A stretch of DNA of 64,000 nt from Eurosta solidaginis. Its lineage: Eukaryota; Arthropoda; Insecta; Diptera; Tephritidae. Shown here piece after piece: positions 11,297-20,499 of this stretch (positions are counted from its first letter, which is position 1; the number at the start of each line of letters is the position of its first letter). The position numbers and the translations under genes are program-made. Under the pieces are notes generated by a model. It had not been told where the DNA came from. It saw nothing but the letters and a program-made list of their open reading frames with translations, and ran no database searches. The stretch covers positions 248,001-312,000 of the forward strand of contig NW_027136915.1 in assembly GCF_040869045.1 (NCBI RefSeq). The letters are read 5' to 3'.

Positions 11297-11591
11297 TTAG
11301 TTGCTTGGATCGGATACGGTTGTATCCAGTGTAGAGTTAGATAATTCAAGGTTGAAGGGAGGCACGATTGGTTCATGATGAGATGGCGCTGCACATGCCA
11401 TTGGACGAGGGTTTGTGCCTGAATAACTTTCTGTTGACATTCCCTGAACTGGAAAGGCAACTCTTTTGTGCAAATAGAGTTTTGGTCGGCCTTGTGAGTG
11501 TGTTGCACTGTTAAAAGCTGGAGGATCATTCCATCCTGGTGTAAGCGAATGGTTTAAAAGGTGGTGGAATATGTGACGAATTATCCGCCAT
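11297..11591 (-). pseudogene. SRA1-like: SRA1-like protein, first exon, frameshifted
   Basis: An ATG at 11,591 opens MADNSSHIPPPFKPFAYT; after a one-base shift the next frame reads TPGWNDPPAFNSATHSQG and KLYLHKRVAFP. The GWNDPP motif followed by a basic KRVAFP block is the signature of the N-terminus of SRA1 (steroid receptor RNA activator protein) and the related Sec31 segment. The C-terminal SRA1 helical bundle is absent. A TAA at 11,297 ends the frame, and nod-like motor sequence follows in the same frame. It is probably one exon of a decayed locus; the family call rests on a short motif. Confidence 0.6.
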
Positions 11592-11827
11592 TACAACTGT
11601 CACAATCAAATTTATTAAAACTGATTATTTACTTCCATTTCAAACCAATTTGAACAATTCTAATAATTGGTCACAGAGTTAGGGGCACATTATTCTCTAC
11701 ATCTTTGCAGACTATTATAATTATTTGATTTGCATATTCTGTAGTCTTGTTTTATACCAGCTCAACTCATGTTTGCACCACATTCTGACCAATGACATCA
11801 TACATATCGTAGGCATTTGGAGCATCG

Positions 11828-12340
11828 TTAAAAAAAAAAGAAAAAAAAAAACAATACGAGATCGTTGAAACTTGAAGCACTCTTTGCCTTTTTTCGTACC
11901 TCCATTGCAACCACCAATGCACCCAACCATTCGCCCTCATCCCATGCATCTTCATGGACAAATTTGCAGAAATTTAATACCAATTGCCACGTGGGACATT
12001 GGGGTTTTTGGTATTGCGTTAGGTTGGTATAACCTTCAAGGGAAATATGCGTATCTACATCGTTCAATGTCTGTCTCTGTGCTGGGTACGCAGTTTTCTC
12101 TAATCCCGTTGGGTCAGTCCGCCGTAAAATAACCTGAAAGTAAAAAAAAAAGGGGAGAGAAAATCCATTACTAAATTTCGTCAATGGGCATCGCAGAGGT
12201 GTTACAACTGACAGCGCGGCCGACGCCGAAGTTGGAGCACCCTTTTGCGATGCCGGCATCTGTAACCTAAAACGAAATTCAACCTGACCAATGCGTTCCA
12301 TGCCCATTCTCCACCTGAAAAATAAAATAAAAGTAATCAT
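11828..12340 (-). other. Possible host exon pair, unidentified
   Basis: The minus strand is open across this region. A plausible intron occurs at about 12,165-12,127: GTAATGGATTTTC at the start and a pyrimidine run ending CTTTCAG. The downstream piece reads VILRRTDPTGLEKTAYP, QYQKPQCPTWQLVLNFCKF and EDAWDEGEWLGALVVAMEV, which looks like real protein but matches no family I can name. A T-rich 3' end (11,830-11,850) follows. It lies upstream of the SRA1-like exon on the same strand. Confidence 0.35.
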
Positions 12341-13510
12341 TAATGGAAAAGGAAAAAATGGTTTTATTTTTATAATAATATGTAGATAGAAAGAAAATAT
12401 TGCAATGTACTTATCATTCTAAGCCAACCGTGCTACATCAGGCGTAAAAAATGAAAGAATAAAGCAACGGAAGAAATCTTTCAATTAGTCCCGTTTGCTT
12501 CAATTCTGAGGAATTTACATTCTATACACGGTTGTGTATGAATGTGCACAATATGTTTTTCTTTGCTGCTAGTAAATATTTACCAGTGCACGGACATTTT
12601 TAAAAAACAACTCACACATTAAATCACATACCAAAACGTCTCACTACCACAACAATTTTCCAATGTACCAAAAAATACTGCCGCAAAAAGAACCGATTTC
12701 GGCATGTTATCGTTTACGTAAAACGTTTTCATTTTCGCAAAAATAACCGAATTCGGCATGTTATCGTTTACGTAAAACGTTTTTATTTTCGTTCAAATTA
12801 TTCAAAAACAAAACTGTGGAGGCCCCGGCGAGCGCAGAAAATATTCGCGTGCTCAGTTACTATATTTCTCTAATCAAAAATTTATTTCCTGTTTAAGCTC
12901 TTCACAAATTTTTCAAAATTGACTTGTTTGGCCAGTATCGCCTCCTAATGTTAGTTGGATGGGCTCGGCAATTCAATACTTTAAAATTATCGCAGTCTAC
13001 GTTTTCAGTGCGAAAATACTGATATATTGGTAGAATCTAAGTAGCAGAAGTCGTAGACGTAGTAGAAAATGAAGAATGGGTCAAAAAGGTATGTCAATCT
13101 ACCAATGCGGTAAAGTCCGTGCACTGACTGCCCATTTACTTGTACCAACGTATGTACATATATGCCGAGTTTTAAATGTACATTGTATTAGGGATGCATA
13201 AAATGATGCAAACGGGTACCCAAAAACCCGTTTCTGGCAAATCGGTATCGGAGCCAAATACACTTCGGGAAACGTGCCTTTTAGTAAAGACCATCAATAA
13301 AACAGGACTACAAGCGTAATTGGGAACAGTTGAACAAATAATCGAAGGGCAATACAAAAAAATGGTTCATTCGAAAAATTTTTCGCCTCGTCCAAAACGA
13401 AGATTTTATATTTTTTCTTTATATAGCATAAAATTTTGCTGACCAAACATTTTTTTTCTGTGGCCGGCAGGAAAGTTGTTGGTTTTTAGCACCAACAACA
13501 CAAATAACAA
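12341..13510. other. Noncoding; no recognisable gene
   Basis: No supported coding region. A near-duplicate phrase (ATTTCGGCATGTTATCGTTTA) occurs at about 12,695 and 12,753 with flanking GTAAAACG, a local ~57-bp tandem duplication. Weak similarity of 12,470-12,540 to 57,950-58,000 was noted but is too diverged to name. Confidence 0.5.
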
Positions 13511-14209
13511 TGACTCGCAAGATCCCACATTATACACTCTCTATCCGTTTCGGTAGCAAAATGTGAGTACCAAGCAACTTAAATGTCAATTTTTCTGCAG
13601 CACTAGTATGCCTGACTAGCTGAAGCGCTACCAGATGACACAAAAATAAAGAGAATAAGGCACTATAAGACCCAGGCACATAACGTGCGGGGAAAGAGGC
13701 CACGCACATAACGTACGCGAGATGAACATATTCTCGTAGGCATTTGGACATGTTTTCACTCTACTCACGCGCGAAATTACAAAAGCGCCCGATAATAGAA
13801 ATGGGGCTTGCTCGCCGCCGAACGCGTAAAATAGTCATAATAAATCAACAAGTTCCCTTTATTTTTTATTCCATCTTCTCTAAATATAATGACTCGCAAC
13901 TTAAATGTCAATTTTTCTGCAACACTAGTATGCCTGACTAGCTGAAGCGCTACCGGATGACACAAAAATGAAGAGAATAAGGCACTAAAGACCCAGGCAC
14001 ATAACTTGCGGGGAAAGAGGCCACGCACATAACGTACGCGAGATGAACATATTATCGTAGGCATTTCGACATGTTTTCACTCTACTCACGCGCGAAATTT
14101 CAAAAGCGCCCGATAATAGAATTGGGGCTTACTCGCCGCCGAACGCGTAACATAGTCATAATAAATTAACAAGTTCCCTTTACTTTTTATTCCATCTTCT
14201 CTAAATAGA
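13511..14209 (+). repeat. Tandem 5' monomers (~320 bp) preceding the knuckle-DUF1758 gene
   Basis: Two head-to-tail copies, 13,576-13,889 and 13,890-14,209, are about 95% identical; a partial third start is seen at 13,511. Each unit ends TTCCATCTTCTCTAAATA followed by AATGACTCG, the start codon and first residues (MTR) of the gene at 14,210. The units contain no long open frame. The pyrimidine-rich end before ATG could also act as a splice acceptor. Structure resembles 5' promoter monomers of some retroelements; promoter activity is inference. Confidence 0.8.
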
Positions 14210-15558
14210 ATGACTCGTTACGCTTCGCTTCGAAAGAGGACCGAGCGCCAGGCCACTCGTTATCCAAAGCCGTGCCATTTATGCGACGCGAAACATCCCA
14301 TCAAGTCATGCCCGATATACCGCGCGAAGTCCCCGCTGCAACGACTGCGCGAAATTATAAAGGCCAAGTACTGCCAAAATTGCCTCTCAATGGTACATCG
14401 CGCCCGAGACTGCACGAGTCAAGGCAGGTGCTGAAGATGTGGTAGCAACCATCATACCACGCTGCACCTGTCGATGGAGGACTTGTGGTCCGAGCCAGAG
14501 CCGCCGAAGAGCTGGAACCAGCTGGTCATGGAAGAAGAGGACGAAGGGTATGAGCGGATGCTCACTATGCAAGAGGTGGACGACGGGACGTTGGATGAGG
14601 CACTGTCTCTCCACGCATCCGAGTCGGCCTTTACCGACGAGCAACCTTTACCATCCGGGAGTGGAGCGGGCACCCATATAGCCCAATCAAACAGTAGGGG
14701 ATCGGACCCACGGCCGTTCCGACCCCTACTAGCCCACGAACAACGAGAAATCGGGGGATCGGACCCACGGCCGTTCCGACCCCTGTTAGCCCACGAAAGA
14801 CGGAGCCAAAGTGGCGCGGAACCACGGCCTTCCCGCACGCTCCATCAACGCCGAACGCGTAATCATACAAGCGGCCACGAACGCCGACTGGTCATGCGGC
14901 CACGCCAGCGACAACGCACGAGTACCAACGCCCGCAACCAAGAGAGTAGACGGGCCCCACGGCCGTGCCAGCTACGCGCCATACGCAATTGTCATGAGGA
15001 TAACCGGAACGGTAGACTGGCCACTCGGCCGCGCCAGCTACCGCAACACAGTTCCTTTAGGAACGGGATCATTGCAGCCCACGCTACAGCCGCTACGACC
15101 AATGGCTACTCTGGCGCCAACTGCGGCCGTGAAAGTGGGAGGCGTTTGCACCTCATCCGTGCACTCAATGACGCATGTTCCCCTCGCACAACATCGACCG
15201 TCGGCTGGCGCGAGAATTAGCACTGCCGAAGACCGACGCGGCCGGCGAAAGCGGCTGCTTTATTAGGTTCAGGGGCAAGCATGGACAGAGCAAGACGGTG
15301 ACCACACATGCAGTCTGCGTCCATGATTTCAAGCGCGTCAGCCCAACCTATCACGTCGACCCCCGCGTCGCGGCTCCATACGAGCATGTCCGATTGGCGG
15401 ATCCACAATTTTATGCTTCAACGCCCATCCGCCTCGTTCTCGGCGGCGACTTTTATGCCGACATTATGACGCCGGGCACGTTACCACCATCGTTTGGCTC
15501 GCTGCTGGCCCAAAGCACCATCTTTGGCTGGGTGCTTTCGGGGACACACCCGATCTAG
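14210..15558 (+). pseudogene. Zinc-knuckle + DUF1758 protein, copy 1, broken
   Basis: Starts MTRYASLRKR at the end of the tandem monomers. Domains: a knuckle-like CHLCDAKHPIKSC, a CCHC knuckle (CQNCLSMVHRARDC), a further CxxC...HHTTLH, an acidic and low-complexity middle with a tandem GSDPRPFRPLLAHE repeat (14,696-14,800), then a DUF1758 retropepsin-like domain ending LVLGGDFYADI and STIFGWVLSG. Lesions: TGA at 14,432 inside the knuckles, and frameshifts near 15,065, 15,140 and 15,185. The DUF1758 D(S/T)G position reads NDACSP. The protein stops five residues after the LSG motif, as copy 2 does, and no reverse transcriptase follows. It is a BEL/Pao-derived module standing alone. Confidence 0.8.
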
Positions 15559-16103
15559 CATACCCTAATGGCTATTTAGGATTATTTAGTTTAGTGGAAG
15601 TTTAAACATGTAAGTGGTACATTTTGATAAGAATTAATAGCCTTTATATTAAATAATATATTTTTAAATTTTTGAGCTGAAGGCAAATTTAAATAAAAAC
15701 ACAACTTTTTGTATTATAGTTGTATAATTTATTCTTGCTGATATTTCGGCTTTATTCTAAAGCCATCTTCGGGACTAGGGGTATAAAAAAAACAAACCAT
15801 TAGAACGTATTCTACATAATGTTTACGTATATACATATAATAAGCGACTTACTCATATAAATATGTTCGATCGACTAAATTAGCAATGGCCAAAAATCTG
15901 TGTTGAAGGTACAAAAAGCGAAAGCATGAAAAATAAACCAATGTACCGAATACCACAAATGTAAACAAATTTTCAAGAACAGTAAGTATAAACAAAAATT
16001 TTACAATAATAAAATACATGTAACAATAAGACATAACTTAGTATGTATATCAACCCCCTTTTGCTTAGTTGTTGTCTTGAAGTATGCTGGATGCTGAATA
16101 TTC

Positions 16104-17666
16104 TTATTTAAGTGAGCGCGGTGTATGTTGCTGTTGTTTCAAAATCAAATTGCGATAAGCACTCGCACAGTGGGCAGTGTCCATTTTAAAATTAATTCTT
16201 TTTTCACTAGGAGTGTTCAATATATGTAGCATTTCTAAGGTATAGCGTTTTTGGTAATGTTTTTCCTTCTCCAATATATTTACGTTCTCAAAATCAGGGT
16301 GATGTCCTGTATCTTTGCAGTGGGCAGATAGGGCCGTCTTATTTCCTGAAAAACTTTTCCTTAATTTTATGTTTGACCTGTGACCGGAAATCCTTGTCAT
16401 GAGCTTGAGTTTTGTTGTCCCCACATATACCTTCTCGCATACGCGGGACCCGTCGCCGTTGCATGGGATTCGATAAACTACGTCAGATTTCTCGAACTTG
16501 GGGATCTTATCCTTTATGTTATTAAAAACTTGCCTTAGTGTATTTTTGTACGTGAACGCTAGATTATAGCTATCCTTGTCGTACAGATTGGAGCTCCTTA
16601 TCCTCTCCGATAATCCTGGAACATATTCCATTGTCAAATACTTTTTGTTGGCCGCGTCCGTTCTTTTTTCTTCATTATTTTTCGTGGTATGAAAATTGTG
16701 GATAAGTCTATTTGTTAACTCTTTGGGAAAGTCGTTCTGTTCCAGGGTTACTTTAATTATCCTAATATTTTTCTCGTGGAAAACCTCATCACTGATTGTG
16801 AGAACACTTCTAATAAAATTTTTCGCCGGGTTTATTATTGTTCTTCTTTCATGCTTGGAGTTGTAGCTTATCAGCCTTCCAGAAGACGTTGGTTTCTGAT
16901 ACCAGTCAATATGTAACTTATTATTCTTTCTGACTATTAACGTATCGAGGTAGGGGAGTTGACCATCCCTTTCTGTTTCTACTGTAAATTGTATGTTCTT
17001 GTGGTACGTATTAAGCATGTGGAGCATATTTTGAATGTGTTCTTTTTTGACAACAGCAAAGATGTCGTCCACATATGTTGTTAGCAGCCTTGGTTTTTCT
17101 TTGGACTCTAGCTCAAATTTTGTCAGTAGCTCTTCCATAACTATATCCGCTATAACTGGCGAGGCTGGTGACCCCATAGGCATTCCTGACCGTTGCTCAT
17201 ATACTTTGTCATTATATTTAAAATATCTGTTTTCTTTTATGCAAAATTTAACTACTGTTAAGAAAAACTCTTTGTTCATCAACGTATATTCTTTGATGTC
17301 ATTCCACCTCGAGGCTATGATTTCAATCGCCAAATCAACAGGAATACTGGGGAATAACGAAACCACGTCAAATGACACCAAACTCTCATCGTCATAAATG
17401 TATGTGTCTTTGACCTTGTCTTTGAATTCTTTGGCATTTTCAACGTTGTATGTAGACGATTTCGTTATATTTTTGAGAACTCGGACAACATATCTGCATA
17501 AATTATAGGATGGGGCATCTATAGACGAACAAATCGGACGAAGGGGTATGCCTTCCTTGTGGATTTTTGGCAAACCGTAAATTCTGGGTGTGATAGCGAT
17601 TTTACACGTCAAATGGTTCTTTTCTTTTTCATCAATGCATCCATCATTGAACATCTTAAGTACCAA
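16104..17666 (-). CDS. Penelope-like reverse transcriptase + GIY-YIG endonuclease
   Basis: About 520 residues are open. RT motifs in order: YGLPKIHKEGIPLRPICSS, LVSFDVVSLFPSIPVD, GMPMGSPASPVIADIVME, and the catalytic YVDD at 17,064-17,075. The C-terminal third holds the GIY-YIG nuclease: VYRIPCNGDG...CEKVYVGTT, RISGHRSNIKL and a CxxH-type HC...HHPDFEN segment. In Penelope elements this enzyme copies the RNA and nicks target DNA. The true protein starts further upstream in another frame (17,700-18,326). The RT-EN frame itself shows no stop, so this is the best preserved pol region in the window after the DUF1758 gene. Confidence 0.9.
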   Translation of the reverse strand: MVLKMFNDGCIDEKEKNHLTCKIAITPRIYGLPKIHKEGIPLRPICSSIDAPSYNLCRYVVRVLKNITKSSTYNVENAKEFKDKVKDTYIYDDESLVSFDVVSLFPSIPVDLAIEIIASRWNDIKEYTLMNKEFFLTVVKFCIKENRYFKYNDKVYEQRSGMPMGSPASPVIADIVMEELLTKFELESKEKPRLLTTYVDDIFAVVKKEHIQNMLHMLNTYHKNIQFTVETERDGQLPYLDTLIVRKNNKLHIDWYQKPTSSGRLISYNSKHERRTIINPAKNFIRSVLTISDEVFHEKNIRIIKVTLEQNDFPKELTNRLIHNFHTTKNNEEKRTDAANKKYLTMEYVPGLSERIRSSNLYDKDSYNLAFTYKNTLRQVFNNIKDKIPKFEKSDVVYRIPCNGDGSRVCEKVYVGTTKLKLMTRISGHRSNIKLRKSFSGNKTALSAHCKDTGHHPDFENVNILEKEKHYQKRYTLEMLHILNTPSEKRINFKMDTAHCASAYRNLILKQQQHTPRSLK

Positions 17667-17689
17667 TTCGTTGTTCTTGTCTGTAATTT

Positions 17690-18689
17690 GTTCGTCGGGT
17701 CTCGTTTTAGAACTCGATAAGCGGAAATGTTATTTAATATGTCCTGCATTTTTCTTGAGTATTCCGTCCTGTCCATCACTACAGTGGTGTTACCTTTATC
17801 AGCACTGAGTACTAAAAGTTGTTTGTTATTTTTCAGAAATGACTTCGCGGAATGGAGTGTGTGGCATGTAAACTTATCTCGCAATGAGGTTGTATTTTTG
17901 GTTAAATTATCACCTATCAGAGCCGTTAGATTATTTCTTTCAATTTCTTGCCTCTCTTTATCTTTTACTGTTTGTATCGCATTTTCTCCATCCGCTATAA
18001 CTTGAAAAATCGGAAATTTTCCTTTCTCTAACGGCATTACATATTTTGGATCTAGAGATAGCAGCCATTGAATATCTTTTGGGATGTCTAAAGATGTATT
18101 ATTAAAAAACCATTTTGGTACCACCCTAATATTCAATTTATCTTGTTCTTTTTGTCTGAGGATTTCACACTTTTTTGTTTGTGTTTTTTTAACACGGTCC
18201 GTGAGATTATGCAACAGAAGTTCCTCACTTTGAAAAAATGTAGCTGAATGCTGAGAGTCGAGAGTATGCTCGATTAGGGCCTTTAAGCCAGTTATCTCTC
18301 TTCTCTTTGCTCTACTTTTCTCATGCTTAATACGTATGATAATGTTTAAAAGTTTTATTTGAACTTTGTCGATATATGTGGATATGATCTTGGCAAACTT
18401 ACATGGTATTTTCTTGCTGCATATGTTGTTGTTTCAAGTGGTATCGATGTTTTTTGTTGCGTTCTAGATGAAGTTGGGAGTTAAACTGCTTCTCTTGCAC
18501 CTCTCCAAGAATTTTGTTGATTCTGCCAATCTTGTTACATGTCGTGTGATTTGTTGGTAGCGTTTTATGGTTTGTACAATATCTAGAGGGAGAAAGATGA
18601 GAAATTTGTGGATGGACAGACTGTACGCATGAGTTCAACAGTACAAAATGTTCTTTATTACAAAATTCATAATGTAAATTCAAATTCAA
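17690..18689 (-). pseudogene. Penelope-like N-terminal region with a candidate intron
   Basis: Residues from 18,214 to 17,700 (HNLTDRVKKTQTKKCEIL, FLKNNKQLLVLSADKGN, VVMDRTEYSRKM) form the RT-preceding domain typical of Penelope elements; the frame continues upstream to about 18,330 without a stop. A separate exon-like frame at 18,689-18,402 ends at a GTAAGT donor; an AG at 18,326 gives a 77-bp interval close to the ~75-bp intron known from Penelope. The reading frame is not preserved across that joint in this copy. The frame also shifts near 17,690 before the RT. Confidence 0.65.
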
Positions 18690-18721
18690 ATTTCATTTTT
18701 TTGATATTTATCTGCGACCAT

Positions 18722-19963
18722 TTAGGCTCTAGATACTCCAGAAAGCACGAAGCCGAATATCGTGCTTTGCGCCAAGAGCGGGCCGAATGACGCTGGCAGA
18801 ACTTGATTTAGAATAATGTCGGCATATACGTCTGCCCCGAGAACTAGGCGAACTGGCGACGCGACGTAGAATTTTGGATCGGCGAGACAGATGTGTGTAT
18901 ACATAGCCGCGATGGCTCGATCCAGGCTGTGACTAGGCGCCACTCGGTGGAAATGTGGTGTGACGACGGCATGGGTCGCAATGCGTTTGTTATCGCCGTG
19001 CTTCCCCCGCAGACACACCACACAGCCTGTCTGGCTACCCACTCGAGTTTCGTCCAGCCGCAGATCCCGGACCAAGTCGGCCGATATGACGGTTGACGGC
19101 GAACAAACATCGATCAATGCTCGTAGTCGTCCTCCAGCTTCTATTTTGACGATAGCGGTCGGCGAAAGTGAGATCATGGGCCGCAGTACCGGTCCAGCGA
19201 TGGGGTCCAGCCCTGTACGTCCACTGCGGAACGTTAGCGGCGTCCTTAGCTGGCGAGTGGCAATGACCCCTCGAGAATCGGCGGCGGTCGACGTAGAGCG
19301 AGGCAGGCTAGTCGTGATGGCTTCGTGACGGCGGTTTGTGTTGTTGCTGGTCAGCTGGGGGCGTTGTCGTTGTCGGCGACGACGGTGAGGGGTTCTTTTC
19401 GACTGTTGGCGCTCATGTTGTAGCAGGGGTCGGAAGAGCCGTGGTTCCGATCCCCCTGATAGTCTGAAGGGCAGTGGTTCTGATCTATCGGAGAGTCGGA
19501 AAGGCAGTGGTTCCGATCTCTCTTGGACCATGCTGGCCGGTTGAGAATAGATGTCCCTCTCCGTGGTTTCTCGTTCCATCTCCTCCGCCTCAATATCGGA
19601 GGCGTATAGTGATAACGCCCCTTCGAGGTTCTCGCGTTCTTCCTCCTCTACCTGCACGCTCCACGGCTTATACGGCTCACGTGAGGCTTTGGCTTGCTCA
19701 TCCACGTGAAGGGTGGTGTGGTGTTTCTCGCCACATCGCCGACATCTCCCGTTGCTTGTGCAACCAGCCGTGCGATGCGCCATGGAGAGGCAATTGCCAC
19801 AATAATTGCCCAGAAGAGCTTCGCGCATCCGTTCCTCAGGCGTCTTTGAACGGTAGACTGGGCATAAACGGATCGGATGCCTAGCCGAACACAAATGGCA
19901 TGGGACCTTGAAATAGCTGGCCTTTTTTTCATATGCCTTGCGCAATTGGCCGTAGCGGGTCAT
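18722..19963 (-). CDS. Stand-alone zinc-knuckle + DUF1758 protein, copy 2, intact
   Basis: A complete 413-codon frame (an in-frame ATG at 19,984 would add 7). The chosen start, MTRYGQLRKAYEKK, matches that of copy 1. Residues 25-105 hold three knuckle-like motifs: CHLCSARHPIRLC, CGNCLSMAHRTAGC and CRRCGEKHHTTLH. Residues 110-285 are acidic then basic/low complexity with three SEPxPFRxL repeats. Residues 288-413 are a DUF1758 retropepsin-like domain of BEL/Pao type (ALIDVCSPSTVI; LVLGADVYADII; STIFGFVLSG). The catalytic D-S/T-G is D-V-C, so proteolysis is doubtful. No gag DUF1759, RT or integrase is attached. A splice-acceptor-like TTTAATTGCAG lies 5 nt before the ATG. It may be a retroelement-derived gene or a compact non-autonomous element. 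Confidence 0.82.
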   Translation of the reverse strand: MTRYGQLRKAYEKKASYFKVPCHLCSARHPIRLCPVYRSKTPEERMREALLGNYCGNCLSMAHRTAGCTSNGRCRRCGEKHHTTLHVDEQAKASREPYKPWSVQVEEEERENLEGALSLYASDIEAEEMERETTERDIYSQPASMVQERSEPLPFRLSDRSEPLPFRLSGGSEPRLFRPLLQHERQQSKRTPHRRRRQRQRPQLTSNNTNRRHEAITTSLPRSTSTAADSRGVIATRQLRTPLTFRSGRTGLDPIAGPVLRPMISLSPTAIVKIEAGGRLRALIDVCSPSTVISADLVRDLRLDETRVGSQTGCVVCLRGKHGDNKRIATHAVVTPHFHRVAPSHSLDRAIAAMYTHICLADPKFYVASPVRLVLGADVYADIILNQVLPASFGPLLAQSTIFGFVLSGVSRA

Positions 19964-20090
19964 GAGGCCTGCAATTAAACTCATTAAGCCATATTATATA
20001 CGTGTCGATTATTTTTCACAAAAAAATATCTGGTTGTGGCTGAGTGACGAGATTACCTCAAAATTGTGACTTATAAAATTTTTCAGAACC

Positions 20091-20256
20091 CGGTATACAA
20101 ATTTCGGTATACAAAATGAGGTATACAAAATTTAGAAACAGGTATACAAAATTAGGTATACAAATTTCAGAACCCGGTGTACAAATTTCGAACTTAGGTA
20201 TACAAATCCAGGTATACAACATTAGGTATACAAATTTAGGTATACAAAATTTAGTA
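20091..20256. repeat. GGTATACAAA microarray, 10 copies
   Basis: Ten units of the form (A/C)GGTATACAAAwTTTmG occur irregularly spaced at 12-22 bp. The GTATAC core is a palindrome and is kept in nine of ten units (one GTGTAC). Spacer bases vary between AGAACC, AG and AACTT. It lies upstream of the intact knuckle-DUF1758 gene on its strand (its start is at 19,963), so a regulatory role is possible but unproven. Confidence 0.85.
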
Positions 20257-20359
20257 GTATTTTAAAGTGCAGAGCCTTGCTATACATGGTGGTGATGTTT
20301 ACTATAAACCACCCTGGGCTCCCACCAACAAAAAATTTGTTCACAAAACTTTACAATGT

Positions 20360-20430
20360 CCATGCAAATGTGACTATGAATACAACCCATGACCGTAAAA
20401 TGACTAGTCAAATGACGAGAGCGTTTTTGC
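20360..20430 (+). repeat. ~70-bp repeat shared with 58,981-59,061 (inverted)
   Basis: The block from CCATGCAAATGTGACTA to GAGAGCGTTTTTGC matches the reverse complement of 58,981-59,061 at about 90%, with a 9-10 bp insertion in the latter. Nothing coding is seen. Both copies border transposon-rich DNA, so it may be the edge of an unrecognised element. Confidence 0.7.
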
Positions 20431-20499
20431 CAGGCACCAACAAGGTGCAAAACTTTGCTGGATTAATGTGTGGACATTATTACACTGGTGGTTAGATCG

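Larger units (their letters stand above)
15657..18720 (-). mobile_element. Penelope-like element, copy 1, nearly complete
   Basis: On the minus strand the order is an N-terminal exon, a linker, a Penelope-type reverse transcriptase and a C-terminal GIY-YIG endonuclease, then a 3' region with the phrase GGCTTTATTCTAAAGCC (15,749-15,765) that recurs in copy 2. The element lacks LTRs of the retroviral type. It sits exactly between two convergent knuckle-DUF1758 genes: their stop codons lie about 100 bp (left) and 2 bp (right) from its ends. One frameshift near 17,690 separates the N-terminal part from the RT, so the copy is probably inactive. Confidence 0.9.

Noticed and set aside
9085..12340. 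Helitron capture of gene fragments
   Set aside because: No convincing Helitron ends or replication initiator/helicase protein were found around the fragments; segmental duplication explains them more simply.
20277..20495. 72-codon plus-strand frame as a gene
   Set aside because: Contains the 70-bp noncoding repeat that also occurs inverted at 58,981; no conserved residues.
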